A stretch of DNA of 64,000 nt from Oscillospiraceae bacterium MB08-C2-2. GTDB taxonomy: Bacteria; Bacillota; Clostridia; Oscillospirales; Ruminococcaceae. Shown here in pieces: positions 23,499 through 32,614 of this stretch. The notes beneath the pieces were generated by a model. The model was not told the DNA's origin, ran no database searches, and saw only the letters and a program-made list of their open reading frames with translations. The translations under genes and the position numbers were made by a program. Positions within the stretch are counted from its first letter, which is position 1. Each line of letters begins with the position of its first letter. The stretch is taken from contig CP141729.1 of the NCBI GenBank assembly GCA_035621215.1, positions 580,944 to 644,943 on the forward strand, in the 5' to 3' direction.

Positions 23499-23539
23499 AG
23501 TATATAGAATCCTTGCGGCGTTATCTGTAACAAGGTTAC
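23499..23539 (-). promoter_or_regulatory. Promoter and Crp/Fnr-type operator of trxA-rhodanese
   Basis: Read leftward, TATACT occupies 23499-23504. GTAAC-AAG-GTTAC (23527-23539, centre 23533) lies 29 bases upstream, about -41. The spacer is 3 bases instead of 4. The same site is near -67 of the rightward TATAAT at 23588-23593 and could also act there. Confidence 0.55.
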
Positions 23540-23642
23540 CAATCTAAAATAAAAACAAAGGCTCTTTCTATAAGCGGCCATTTGCTGTATAATACTATTC
23601 AAAACCAAATGGTCTGGAACCAACGATGGAGGAAAATTAAAG

Positions 23643-24116
23643 ATGCAAAACAGAATGAAACGATTTCAGTTAACAGAAAAGCAGGTGGAGGAGCTCCTTC
23701 ACAGAGCAGAGGTAGGCCGGCTGGGTACCATTGGAGAGGATGGCTACCCCTATGTAATTGCCATGCATTTTGTTTATCACAAAGGCAGCATCTATATGCA
23801 TGGGTTGCCCAAGGGCCAGAAGATTGATAACATACAAAAATACCCCAAGGTCTGCTTTGAGGTGGATGAATTGCTGGGGCTTCAAATTGATGCAGATGGT
23901 AAAGCCTGCAATACAGAAGCGGTCTATAACAGCGCTGTTATCAGGGGAACCGCCCGAATTTTAGAAGAAATAGAATCTAAAAGAGAGGTGCTTGGCAAGC
24001 TGGTTGAAAAATATACACCTCAGTTTGCGGGGCAGGAGCTCCCGGAAAATATGGTAAAGGGCACGGCGGTGATCGAAATCCGTATAGACACATCCACAGG
24101 CAAATACCACAGCTAA
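23643..24116 (+). CDS. FMN-binding pyridoxamine 5'-phosphate oxidase-like protein (NimA-like)
   Basis: 157 residues. The split-barrel FMN-binding fold is shown by RAEVGRLGTIGEDGYPYVIAMHFVY at about 20-45 and YMHGLPKGQKIDNIQ at about 57-71. CFEVDELLG and a C-terminal AVIEIRIDTSTGKY follow. Related proteins include the nitroimidazole reductase NimA and other flavin reductases; the substrate is not known. GGAGGAAAATTAAAG precedes the ATG. It diverges from trxA, with a TATAAT at 23588. Confidence 0.85.
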   Translation: MQNRMKRFQLTEKQVEELLHRAEVGRLGTIGEDGYPYVIAMHFVYHKGSIYMHGLPKGQKIDNIQKYPKVCFEVDELLGLQIDADGKACNTEAVYNSAVIRGTARILEEIESKREVLGKLVEKYTPQFAGQELPENMVKGTAVIEIRIDTSTGKYHS

Positions 24117-24180
24117 GCATTGCACCTGTAGATGGATCTGGTAGGCACGCCTTTTAGTAAACGTACTTTTGTGGTATAAT

Positions 24181-24623
24181 ATCTGCAAACGCAGATGTTA
24201 TACTACCTTATGCGCAGGGCGATTCGCTCACGGTGTTCGCTGCCGCCCTAAATGCGCAATTATACGTTCCATTCTCATACCCGGCGTCCGGCGAGGGAAA
24301 AAGCAACGGCCTTGCCTGCTGCCAGAGAAGACTTTTTTCTTTGATGACTTTCTTTTTCTGCCAAAAAGAAAGTCATTGCCTGTGCGGCATAAGCACGATC
24401 GAAGCCTAACAAGTATCTCTTGCTATGTCTAGGCGGCGGGGTACCAAGGGGCGTGCCCCCTGGCGATTCTTCGCATCCTTTCTCATCGTGGAGAAAGGAT
24501 GTGCCAGCCACACGGCAAGAGTGCGGAAGTGAAGAATAACGGCTTTATTAAACTCTAGGAAAGCAATTTTATAATTTAGTAACCCTACTTACTAAATGTT
24601 CTGTTCTCATGCCCGGCCTCCGG
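24181..24623. repeat. Hairpin-rich non-coding block with imperfect flanking direct repeats
   Basis: Between 24117 and 24667 I see no gene. Hairpins are ATCTGC-AAAC-GCAGAT (24181-24196), TGACTTTCTTTTT with its complement (24345-24357 and 24363-24375), and CATCCTTTCTC with GAGAAAGGATG (24474-24484 and 24491-24501). Copies of a 26-base segment containing TTCTCAT(A/G)CCCGGC(G/C)TCCGG lie at 24266-24291 and 24598-24623, 22/26 identical. The block could be a non-autonomous mobile repeat or a structured RNA. TATAAT ends at 24180. Confidence 0.5.
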
Positions 24624-24667
24624 GCTATTCAATCAATATAGGAAAGACTTAACGAGGTCAATGCTGC

Positions 24668-26467
24668 ATGCTCATTTCTGCGGAGAAAATCACCAAAAGC
24701 TATAATGAAAAGCCTTTGCTGGAGGATTGCACCCTCCATTTAAGCGAGGGGGATAAAATAGGGGTTATCGGCCGCAACGGTGCCGGAAAATCCACCTTTA
24801 TTAAAATCATGGCGGGAGCAGAAATCCCGGATGGAGGCACAGTCACCCGATTTTCCGGGGCACAGATCGGCTATCTGTCGCAAAACCCTGATCTGGATGA
24901 AAAGGCTACCGTTTTGGAGCAGGTGCTGACCATGGCTGGCGGTGAGCGTGACTTGCAGGAGTATCAGGCTAAAAACATCCTCAACCGGCTGGGAATTACC
25001 TGCTTTGATGCTTTGATCGGGCAGCTTTCCGGCGGGCAGAAAAAGCGGGTGGCATTGGCGGCGGTCTTGATCACCCCTTGTGAAGCTTTGATTCTGGATG
25101 AGCCTACCAACCATTTGGATAACGACATGATTGCGTGGCTGGAGGGCTTTTTGATCAAATATACCGGCGCTTTGCTGATGGTTACCCATGACCGGTATTT
25201 TCTCGATCGAGTGGTTTCGAAAATCGCTGAGGTAGATAGCGCTTCTCTTTATCTTTACGAAGCGAATTACTCCAAATATCTGGAGCTGAAAGCGCTCCGG
25301 GATGAAGCGGAGGCCAGTGCCTTCCGCAAGCGCCAAAGCCTGCTCCGCAAAGAGCTGGCATGGATCAGCCGGGGTGCCAAGGCAAGAAGCACGAAGAGCC
25401 GGTTCCGAGTGGAGCGTTATGAGGCGCTGAGCGCCATGGATGGCCCCGAAACCGCCTCAAAGCTGGAGCTTAGCTCTATTTCCAGTCGACTTGGGCGCAA
25501 AACCATCGAGATAACCGATCTGACCAAAGGCTTTGGGGGAGAAGAACCTCTCATTCGGAATTTTGAGCATGTGTTGGCCCGTGATGCCCGCATTGGCTTT
25601 GTGGGGCACAATGGCTGTGGCAAGACCACGTTACTCAAGCTGATTGCCGGGCAGTTGGAACCGGATAGTGGCTCTGTGGTTTTAGGCGATACCGTTAAAA
25701 TCGGCTATTTCTCGCAGGAATGCGATGAAATGGATTTATCCCAAAAGGTGATTGATTATGTCAAGGGTTTCGGAGAATCCATCCAAACCCCGGAAGGGAC
25801 ACTGACCGCCTCGCAGCTTCTGGAAAAATTCTTATTCCCCTCCGATCTCCAATGGAATACCATTGGCAGATTGTCAGGCGGAGAGCGCCGCCGGCTTTTT
25901 CTGCTGGGTGTGCTGATAACCGCCCCCAATGTTCTGCTGCTGGATGAGCCCACCAATGATTTGGATATCGATACCCTGATGATTCTGGAAGAATACATTG
26001 AGAGCTTTCAGGGCGCTGTGCTGGCGGTTTCCCATGACCGTTACTTTTTGGATAAGATTGCCCACTGGATTTTTGAGTTTCAGGAGGACGGTGTCATCCG
26101 CCAATATATGGGGGGCTACTCCGATTATCTCAGGGAGCGTCCCACTCGGGCGGGCGGCGGTGAAAAAGCGGCAGCACCTAAGGTTCAGGGGGAAAAACGA
26201 ACGCCCAGTTCCCCTAGAAAGCTGCGCTTTTCTTTTAAAGAGCAAAGAGAATACGAAGAAATTGATGATACCATTGCCCGGCTGGAGCAGGAAAAAGAGC
26301 AGCTTGATCAGGAGTTGGTGACCGGTTCCAGCGATTACGAAAGGCTCCAGCAGCTTTTGACCCGTCAGACAGAGCTGGAAAAGGAACTGGAGAATCAAAC
26401 AGAGCGCTGGGTGTATCTCAATGAATTAGCGGAAAAAATAGCAGAACAGGAATCAGCAAACAGATAA
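24668..26467 (+). CDS. ABC-F family ATPase (Uup-like)
   Basis: 599 residues with two ABC domains and no membrane segments. The first has GRNGAGKST and LSGGQKKRVALA with EPTNHLDN; the second has GHNGCGKTT, LSGGERRRLFLL and EPTNDLDI. The linker (RKELAWISRGAKARSTKSRF) resembles Uup-type proteins. A coiled-coil C-terminus lies at about 540-599. ABC-F proteins act on ribosomes, in stalling rescue or antibiotic protection; the specific role here is uncertain. The GAGG ribosome site lies near 24653. A pirin gene follows after 16 bases. Confidence 0.92.
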   Translation: MLISAEKITKSYNEKPLLEDCTLHLSEGDKIGVIGRNGAGKSTFIKIMAGAEIPDGGTVTRFSGAQIGYLSQNPDLDEKATVLEQVLTMAGGERDLQEYQAKNILNRLGITCFDALIGQLSGGQKKRVALAAVLITPCEALILDEPTNHLDNDMIAWLEGFLIKYTGALLMVTHDRYFLDRVVSKIAEVDSASLYLYEANYSKYLELKALRDEAEASAFRKRQSLLRKELAWISRGAKARSTKSRFRVERYEALSAMDGPETASKLELSSISSRLGRKTIEITDLTKGFGGEEPLIRNFEHVLARDARIGFVGHNGCGKTTLLKLIAGQLEPDSGSVVLGDTVKIGYFSQECDEMDLSQKVIDYVKGFGESIQTPEGTLTASQLLEKFLFPSDLQWNTIGRLSGGERRRLFLLGVLITAPNVLLLDEPTNDLDIDTLMILEEYIESFQGAVLAVSHDRYFLDKIAHWIFEFQEDGVIRQYMGGYSDYLRERPTRAGGGEKAAAPKVQGEKRTPSSPRKLRFSFKEQREYEEIDDTIARLEQEKEQLDQELVTGSSDYERLQQLLTRQTELEKELENQTERWVYLNELAEKIAEQESANR

Positions 26468-26483
26468 AGGAGGTTTAAGGCTT

Positions 26484-27506
26484 ATGAAATCAAAGATTCT
26501 TTCCACCGGCACATTGGAATTCGGCATGCAGGTTAAGAATCCGTTTATTGCGTGTATGCACCATCGGGATGAATTCCCTCAAGGCAATGCTCAAATGGGG
26601 CCAGCGGTTCCCAGCAGCGAAAAGCCCACACAGCAGGAATTCGATCACAGCGCACCTTGGCGCATGTATTACGGAGATACGGTTCCCGGCTTTCCGGTGC
26701 ATCCCCATCGGGGCTTTGAAACGGTTACTGTGGTGTTGGAGGGCTTTGTGGATCATGCCGATGGCTTGGGTGCCATGGGCCGATATGGCAACGGCGATGT
26801 GCAGTGGATGACAGCCGGTGCCGGGCTCCAGCATGCTGAAATGTTTCCGCTCCTTTCCGAAACGCAGCCCAACCCTATGGAGCTGTTTCAGGTATGGCTG
26901 AATCTTCCGGCAAAAAGCAAGTTTGTGCCTCCTCATTATAAAATGCTGTGGGATGAGGAAATCCCCGTTATTCCCCACATGGATGAAAACGGGCACAGCA
27001 CCCATATCCGCCTGATAGCCGGGCGCTATGGCCGTATTACAAGCCCCTCGCCCAACCCGGATTCATGGGCGGCTGATCCCGCCAATCATGTGGGTATTTG
27101 GCTGCTGACCATGGAGCCTGAGGCCCAGTTTATCATCCCTCGTGGCTCGTCTACCCTGAGCCGGATGCTGTATTATTACAGCGGTGAGACAATGGAAATC
27201 GAATCGGTGGCATTTTCTTCCGGCTCCTTTGCGGAGCTGGATGGGGGAGAAGGCATTGTGCTGAAAAACGGTTCCAAAGAAAGCCGCCTTTTGCTTTTGG
27301 AGGGCGAACCCATTGATGAACCGGTTGTGGCTCACGGCCCTTTTGTAATGAATACACGGGAAGAAATTATGCAGGCCTTCAACGACTACCAAAAGACACA
27401 GTTTGGCGGATGGCCATGGGCACAAGGCGGCCCGGTGGCTCCCAGAGAAAAGGGGCGCTTTGCCCAGTATGAGGATGGCCGGGTAGAATACCCAGAGGAT
27501 AAATGA
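26484..27506 (+). CDS. Pirin family protein
   Basis: 340 residues, longer than the usual ~230-290. The pirin N-terminal cupin carries HPHRGFETVTVVLEGFVDHAD and then GDVQWMTAGAGLQHAEMFP, where metal-ligand His residues lie. The C-terminal domain is more diverged. Some pirins have quercetinase or redox-sensing activity; the function here is unknown. AAAGGAGG precedes the ATG. It is probably co-transcribed with the ABC-F gene. Confidence 0.9.
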   Translation: MKSKILSTGTLEFGMQVKNPFIACMHHRDEFPQGNAQMGPAVPSSEKPTQQEFDHSAPWRMYYGDTVPGFPVHPHRGFETVTVVLEGFVDHADGLGAMGRYGNGDVQWMTAGAGLQHAEMFPLLSETQPNPMELFQVWLNLPAKSKFVPPHYKMLWDEEIPVIPHMDENGHSTHIRLIAGRYGRITSPSPNPDSWAADPANHVGIWLLTMEPEAQFIIPRGSSTLSRMLYYYSGETMEIESVAFSSGSFAELDGGEGIVLKNGSKESRLLLLEGEPIDEPVVAHGPFVMNTREEIMQAFNDYQKTQFGGWPWAQGGPVAPREKGRFAQYEDGRVEYPEDK

Positions 27507-27518
27507 TTGCAGAAAGAT

Positions 27519-27557
27519 GCCCGGGAACCGGCCTTAAAGGCTGGCTTCCGGGCTTTT
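27519..27557 (+). terminator. Terminator after the pirin gene
   Basis: GCCCGGGAACCGGCCT pairs, with two mismatches, to AGGCTGGCTTCCGGGC, followed by TTTTT. Confidence 0.8.
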
Positions 27558-27564
27558 TGTCCTC

Positions 27565-28998
27565 TTAGGCGGTTTCCACATCCACAGAGCTGTTATCCAT
27601 GATAGGAGGCAGCTCAGGGGGAACATCCGGCAAGGGCTTTATTTTTTGGCGATAAATGCGTATCAGAAATACCGTTACCAGAATCAGCGTGCTGATCTCG
27701 GCAATGGGGAAGGCCCACCAAACGTTGTTGATAGAACCGGTACGTGCCAACAGAAAAGCTGCAGGCACCAATACCACCAACTGGCGGCTGATGGAGCCAG
27801 CCATGCTTAAAACGCCCATCCCCAAAGACTGAAACACAGAGGAGCATACAATGCCATAGCCAGCTAAAACAAAGCTGATGCTTATGGTCCGCAGGCCGGC
27901 CACTCCAATTTCGAGCATGGAATCCGATGGCTTAAACAAGGCCAATATCTGAGAGGGGAAGAGCTGGAAAAGCGCCAGACCCACCAGCATAATGCCACTG
28001 GCATAAAGGATGGCCAGCCGGATTGCCTGAATCATACGGGCCTTGCTTTGGGCGCCGTAATTGTAGGCAACAATGGGAACAACAGCGTTGGTGATGCCGA
28101 AAATGGGCATAAAGACAAAGCTTTGAATCTTGTAATAAACCCCCATAAAGGCGGTGGCGGTGTAGGTAAAAGCAGAAAGCACCTTATTGAGGAAAAACAG
28201 CATAAACGACCAGATGGAAAGCATGATAATGGAGGGGAGGCCCACCTTATATATTTCCTTCAATACCGGAGCGCTGGGGCGAAAGCCGCTAAACTGGAGC
28301 GAAATATCCTCGTTTTTTCGGTGGCAGACATAAACCGCCACAATTCCGCCTGCAATCTGGCCGATTACATTGGAGATAGCGGCTCCCTTCACACCCATGG
28401 CTGGGCATCCCAGCAGCCCGAAAATCATAATGGGATCCAAAACCATATTGATGACCGCCCCGAGACCTTGGGTAAGAAGAATGTATTTGGTTTTTCCGGT
28501 GGATTGCAGCAGCTTTTCATAGATCAGCTGAGCAAACAGCCCAACCGAAAAAATGCAGCAGATGGATATATAAGAAGTACCATACTCGATAATTTCCGAC
28601 ACATCGGTTTGCAGTGCCATAAAAGGCCGTGCCCCAAAGATGCCGAACAGCATGAAGCTCACGGTATAAATCAAGCTGACGAATATGCCGTTTTTAGCGG
28701 TACTGTTGGCAAGGCTGAAATTTTTCTCGCCCAAGCTGCGGGAAAGCAGTGCATTCACGCCCACTCCGGTGCCCACACCCATGGCAATCATTAAATTCTG
28801 TACAGGCGCCACAATGCCCAGAGCGGATAAGGCCTGCTCATCAATTCGGGAAACCCAAACGCTGTCCAATATATTATAAAGAGCTTCCACCAGCATAGAG
28901 AATACAATGGGCAGTGCCATGGAAATCAACAGCCGGTTAACAGGCATGGTACCCATTCTGTTTTCCGGTTTTGCCGTGGTTTTTGTTTCCTTACTCAC
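27565..28998 (-). CDS. MATE family efflux transporter
   Basis: 477 residues, GTG start at 28998 with AGGAGG upstream. Twelve hydrophobic segments occur in two homologous halves. Landmarks include NRLLISMALPIVFSMLVEALYN near 20-41 and the internal repeat QGLGAVINMVLDPIMIF. The C-terminus is a Pro-rich cytoplasmic tail (PDVPPELPPIMDNS). It should export cationic drugs or metabolites using an ion gradient. Transcription is leftward and converges with pirin. Confidence 0.92.
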   Translation of the reverse strand: MSKETKTTAKPENRMGTMPVNRLLISMALPIVFSMLVEALYNILDSVWVSRIDEQALSALGIVAPVQNLMIAMGVGTGVGVNALLSRSLGEKNFSLANSTAKNGIFVSLIYTVSFMLFGIFGARPFMALQTDVSEIIEYGTSYISICCIFSVGLFAQLIYEKLLQSTGKTKYILLTQGLGAVINMVLDPIMIFGLLGCPAMGVKGAAISNVIGQIAGGIVAVYVCHRKNEDISLQFSGFRPSAPVLKEIYKVGLPSIIMLSIWSFMLFFLNKVLSAFTYTATAFMGVYYKIQSFVFMPIFGITNAVVPIVAYNYGAQSKARMIQAIRLAILYASGIMLVGLALFQLFPSQILALFKPSDSMLEIGVAGLRTISISFVLAGYGIVCSSVFQSLGMGVLSMAGSISRQLVVLVPAAFLLARTGSINNVWWAFPIAEISTLILVTVFLIRIYRQKIKPLPDVPPELPPIMDNSSVDVETA

Positions 28999-29093
28999 CG
29001 GTTTTGTTCCTCCTGAAATGTTTTACGTATAGACGCATTGTCCACAATACCATAAAATAAATTTATAGTCAAACAGTGGGCAGACGCAAAAAA

Positions 29094-29121
29094 AGGACGA
29101 AGAGCCGAAGCTTTTCGTCCT
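29094..29121 (-). terminator. Terminator downstream of the nitroreductase gene
   Basis: AGGACGAAGAG (29094-29104) pairs with CTTTTCGTCCT (29111-29121), one wobble. Read leftward, the A-run at 29088-29094 becomes a T-run. Confidence 0.7.
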
Positions 29122-29182
29122 AGAAAAAACGCTGTCTTATTGGCCAACCAAAACAGGAAAGAAAGAGACAAACCAGCGGGGC

Positions 29183-29791
29183 TTATTCGTGGAAGGAAAC
29201 CACAGTATCAAAAGGAAGAAAAGCACGCTCACCCGGAGTTTCGGCAGCCTTGCCAAATGGCATTTGAGCAATCAGCTTCCATTTGGAGTCTACACCCCAA
29301 GTGGATTGAACAGCAGAGTCAACCAGCGGGTTGTAATGCTGGAGAGAAGCCGCAATACCATCGGCGCTCAGGCTCAGCCACAGGGCATATTGGAGCATTG
29401 CATTTCCGTGCTCAGACCAAACAGTAAAATTATCGCTGTAGCTGGGGAAATTCTTTTGCATAGCTTCAACTGTTTCTTTATTTTCAAAAAAGAGAATGGT
29501 GCCGTTGCCTGCGGCAAACCCGGCCAGCCTCTCTTTGGTGGCGGCCAGACTTTCTGCATCCTTTAAAAGAGGGGCGAGTGCTTCCTCAACCAGCTTCCAG
29601 AAATGTTTATGCTCTTTATCCATCAAAACAACCAACCGGCTGCTCTGCATCGAAAAAGCGCTGGGGGTGCATAGTGAATTTTGAATGATCTTCTCTAGTC
29701 TCTCCTTGGTTACCGAAGAATCTGTGCTTAAAATGCGGATGGAACGGCGGTCGGCAATGGCTTGCTGAAGAGAAGTTTCTTGATAAGACAT
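29183..29791 (-). CDS. Nitroreductase family protein
   Basis: 202 residues. The FMN-binding nitroreductase fold is shown by the N-terminal AIADRRSIRIL, TPSAFSMQSSRLVVLM, and LQYALWLSLSADGIAASLQHYNP, the last resembling the HBN1/oxidoreductase branch. AMPFGKAAETPGERAFLP-like text near the C-terminus completes the domain. It reduces nitro or quinone substrates with NAD(P)H; the exact substrate is unknown. Terminator at 29094. Confidence 0.88.
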   Translation of the reverse strand: MSYQETSLQQAIADRRSIRILSTDSSVTKERLEKIIQNSLCTPSAFSMQSSRLVVLMDKEHKHFWKLVEEALAPLLKDAESLAATKERLAGFAAGNGTILFFENKETVEAMQKNFPSYSDNFTVWSEHGNAMLQYALWLSLSADGIAASLQHYNPLVDSAVQSTWGVDSKWKLIAQMPFGKAAETPGERAFLPFDTVVSFHE

Positions 29792-30103
29792 ATAAAAACC
29801 TTCTTTCTGTCAGTTATATAGTTTGAATCAAACAATCAAAAAGTGGTTGTCTAATGTAGACACTTGAAAGTGTTTGTATTTATTATAACGAAATAATGTG
29901 AAAAAATTGTGTATATCCGAAAAAAATAGAGCGATTTAGTAGCTGAAAGAAGGTTATGCACAATAAATTAAAAAAAGAATAACCCTTTTCTCAGGCTGGC
30001 TGACACTCTCCTTTTAATTTAACAGGATAGCTATATTTTCCAAATAATTTTATTCAGGGATGAATAATAATCACAAGTTACTGTATTTTTTTTCATTTTT
30101 CCC
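29792..30103. other. A/T-rich intergenic region, no gene
   Basis: Short dyads occur near the nitroreductase start: TGTCTA-ATG-TAGACA around 29849-29863, and ACACTT-GA-AAGTGT just after it. They may be operator sites for the leftward gene. Otherwise I see nothing. Confidence 0.4.
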
Positions 30104-30131
30104 TTGCAATATGCTTGTTTTGGTGTATAAT
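30104..30131 (+). promoter_or_regulatory. Promoter of the amino acid ABC transporter
   Basis: TTGCAA at 30104-30109 and TATAAT at 30126-30131 with 16 bases between. Confidence 0.65.
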
Positions 30132-30175
30132 AATTACAGCGAAAGAATTTTGAGCTCATTTTGGAGGAAATAACT

Positions 30176-31000
30176 ATGAAGAAAAAATTAGGCCTTATTT
30201 TATTTTTAGTGCTTTCATTGGTGCTGACTGCATGCGGTGGAGCAGGTAACAGCAGCCAGTCTCAGGAGCCTGTTGCTTCAGCATCTCCCTCAGCGCCTGC
30301 ATCCGAGGCAGAGGCCGCTTCCAGCGAAGCCCCTGCGGCATCCGGCGGTGAACTGATTATGGCCACTGAGGCTGGCTTTGCACCCTATGAATACTACAGC
30401 GGCAGCGATATTGTTGGCGTGGATGTGGATATAGCCAAAGAGATTGCCGCTGAAATGGGCAAAACCCTTAAGGTTGTAGACATGGAATTCGGTGCCATCA
30501 TTCCCACCGTTGATGCCGGTAAAGCCGATTTCGGCGCAGCCGGTATGTCCATCACTGAAGAAAGAAAAGAGCAGGTGGATTTCACCATTGAATACGCCAC
30601 CTCCAAGCAGGTTATTGTTGTTGCTAAAGACAGCGCCATTAAAGGCCCTGCTGATCTCGGCGGCAAAACAGTTGGTGTTCAGCTGGGAACCACCGGTGAC
30701 TTAGTGCTGGCAGATGAATATCCCGATGTGACTCTCAAGCAGTATAATAAATTCTTCGATGCCACCAACGATTTGATCAACAAGCGTATCGATGCCATTG
30801 TGGTGGATAGCCTGCCCGCTCAGGAGATTGTCAAAACTTCCGAAAATCTTGTGATTTTGGATGAAGAGCTTTTGATAGATAAATATGCCTTCTGTGTGAA
30901 AAAAGGCAACACAGAGCTGCTGGATACCATTAACAAGGTTATGCAGAGGCTGGTTGACGAAGGCAAGATCGATGAATACACCCTTAGCCATTCGGCTTAA
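30176..31000 (+). CDS. Polar amino acid ABC transporter substrate-binding lipoprotein
   Basis: 274 residues from ATG 30176 (a TTG at 30161 overlaps GGAGG). The signal is MKKKLGLILFLVLSLVLTAC with lipidated C20. A Ser/Ala/Glu-rich linker follows. The SBP_bac_3 domain begins near 60: TEAGFAPYEYYSGSDIVGVDV, then LGGKTVGVQLGTTGD and IDAIVVDSLPAQE. It captures an amino acid (Gln, Arg, His or Cys type; the side chain is not deducible) on the outer membrane face. First gene of a three-gene transporter. Confidence 0.93.
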   Translation: MKKKLGLILFLVLSLVLTACGGAGNSSQSQEPVASASPSAPASEAEAASSEAPAASGGELIMATEAGFAPYEYYSGSDIVGVDVDIAKEIAAEMGKTLKVVDMEFGAIIPTVDAGKADFGAAGMSITEERKEQVDFTIEYATSKQVIVVAKDSAIKGPADLGGKTVGVQLGTTGDLVLADEYPDVTLKQYNKFFDATNDLINKRIDAIVVDSLPAQEIVKTSENLVILDEELLIDKYAFCVKKGNTELLDTINKVMQRLVDEGKIDEYTLSHSA

Positions 31001-31104
31001 TTGTTAAGATACACAAAACATAAATACAACAGAACAGGGCCTCCTGCGAGGCTCTGTTCCTTGTTGGTTTTGAGGGATTTTGCGGTTTGTGAAGGGGGAA
31101 GAAA

Positions 31105-31806
31105 ATGATTTGGATTCAAAGCATTGCGGGTGATATCTATAAGAGCCTGTTTGCGGAACGAAGATGGCGCTTTTACTTGGAGGGAACCGGAAACACCCTG
31201 CTTATGGCGCTGATGGCAACGTGTCTGGGCATTTTCATTGGCATGATCATTGCCTTAATTAAGGTTACATATCAGCAGACAGGAAAGCTGAAATGGCTTA
31301 ATAAGCTGGCCAATTTATACACAACCATCATTCGGGGAACGCCGGTGCTGCTCCAGCTGCTTATTTTTTACACCATTATTTTCAAGGCGGCTCCTGTGGG
31401 CGCGGCTATTGCGGTTGCGGCTCTGGCCTTTGGAATCAACTCGGGTGCCTATGTCTCGGAAATATTTCGGGCCGGTATTGTTTCCATCGATAAAGGGCAG
31501 ACTGAGGCGGGCCGTTCACTGGGGCTTAACCAGAAGCAGACCATGCGCCTGATTGTGCTGCCGCAGGCGATCAAAAATATTTTGCCTGCTCTGTTCAACG
31601 AGTTCATCTCTCTGCTGAAGGAAACCTCAGTGGCAGGCTATATTGCGGTGGTGGATATTACCCGAGCCGGTGATATCATCCGCTCCCGCACATGGACTCT
31701 TTCGCCTTTGTTTATTGCAGCTGCCATTTACCTCTGCCTTGTGCTGGGGCTGACCAAGATACAGCAAAGGCTGGAAAGGAGGCTCTCTGCCGGTGATATG
31801 CGTTAA
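31105..31806 (+). CDS. Amino acid ABC transporter permease
   Basis: 233 residues with about five membrane segments in the His/Glu/Gln/Arg permease family. The EAA loop is [30 protein letters not shown], with the Gly and LP landmarks. Other marks are [17 protein letters not shown] near the start and [17 protein letters not shown]. It is preceded by GAAGGGGGAAGAAA. Only one permease is encoded, so it probably acts as a homodimer. Its last codons overlap the ATPase gene. Confidence 0.93.
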   Translation: MIWIQSIAGDIYKSLFAERRWRFYLEGTGNTLLMALMATCLGIFIGMIIALIKVTYQQTGKLKWLNKLANLYTTIIRGTPVLLQLLIFYTIIFKAAPVGAAIAVAALAFGINSGAYVSEIFRAGIVSIDKGQTEAGRSLGLNQKQTMRLIVLPQAIKNILPALFNEFISLLKETSVAGYIAVVDITRAGDIIRSRTWTLSPLFIAAAIYLCLVLGLTKIQQRLERRLSAGDMR

Positions 31807-32515
31807 AAATCTAAGCAAGACCTTTGGTTCTCATCAAGTACTCAAAGGCATTGACGAAGTAGTCAAACAGGGTGAGAAAATTGTGGTAGTCGGCCCCTCC
31901 GGCTCTGGAAAATCCACCTTTCTGCGCTGCCTGAATTTGCTGGAAACCCCTACGGGTGGTTCCATTGTATTCGATGATGTGGATATAACCGATCCAAAAA
32001 CGGATATCAACCTGCTTCGCCAGAAGATGGGCATGGTGTTTCAGCACTTTAACCTGTTCCCCCATCTTACCGTGAAGCGCAATATTACCCTTGCACCCGT
32101 CACTTTAGGGCTGATGACTCAAAGCGAAGCAGATGCCCGGGCTTTGGAGCTTTTGGAGCGCATCGGGCTGGCCGATAAGGCAGAAGCCTATCCCCAGCAG
32201 CTTTCCGGCGGGCAGAAGCAGCGCATTGCCATTGTACGGGCCTTAGCCATGAATCCTACTGTGATGCTGTTCGATGAGCCTACCTCGGCCTTAGACCCTG
32301 AAATGGTAGGCGAGGTTCTGGCTCTGATGAAGGATTTGGCGCAGGAAGGCATGACCATGGTGGTGGTTACTCATGAAATGGGTTTTGCCCGTGAGGTGGG
32401 AACCCGTATCCTTTTCATGGATGAAGGCAAAATCGTGGAGCAAGGGCCTCCCGAAACCTTCTTCACCCAACCGAAAAACCCACGGCTTCAGGATTTCTTA
32501 GCCAAGGTGCTGTAA
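31793..32515 (+). CDS. Amino acid ABC transporter ATP-binding protein
   Basis: 240 residues, GTG start at 31793 overlapping the permease by 14 bases; AGGAGG lies at 31777-31782. Walker [11 protein letters not shown]-loop [11 protein letters not shown], signature [15 protein letters not shown], Walker [13 protein letters not shown] and H-loop [12 protein letters not shown] all match the GlnQ type. It powers uptake with the neighbouring lipoprotein and permease. Confidence 0.96.
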   Translation: MICVKNLSKTFGSHQVLKGIDEVVKQGEKIVVVGPSGSGKSTFLRCLNLLETPTGGSIVFDDVDITDPKTDINLLRQKMGMVFQHFNLFPHLTVKRNITLAPVTLGLMTQSEADARALELLERIGLADKAEAYPQQLSGGQKQRIAIVRALAMNPTVMLFDEPTSALDPEMVGEVLALMKDLAQEGMTMVVVTHEMGFAREVGTRILFMDEGKIVEQGPPETFFTQPKNPRLQDFLAKVL

Positions 32516-32535
32516 TTTTAAAACACTTATAAAAT

Positions 32536-32585
32536 AAAAAGGCCTCCAAGCGTAGCTTTCATACTACGGTTGGAGGCCTTTTTTC
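32536..32585. terminator. Bidirectional terminator between the amino acid transporter and iscU
   Basis: AAAAAGGCCTCCAA pairs perfectly with TTGGAGGCCTTTTT across an internal CGTAG/CTACG stem. It serves both converging transcripts. Confidence 0.88.
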
Positions 32586-32614
32586 TATACCAGTTCATCG
32601 CCCTTGCGGCAATT

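Noticed and set aside
24574-24597. ATTTAGTAA-CCCTAC-TTACTAAAT dyad upstream of the ABC-F gene as a fifth Crp/Fnr site
   Set aside because: The inner GTAAC is followed by CTTAC rather than GTTAC, and no -10 box lies at the right distance. It is a real dyad but not assigned to this regulon.
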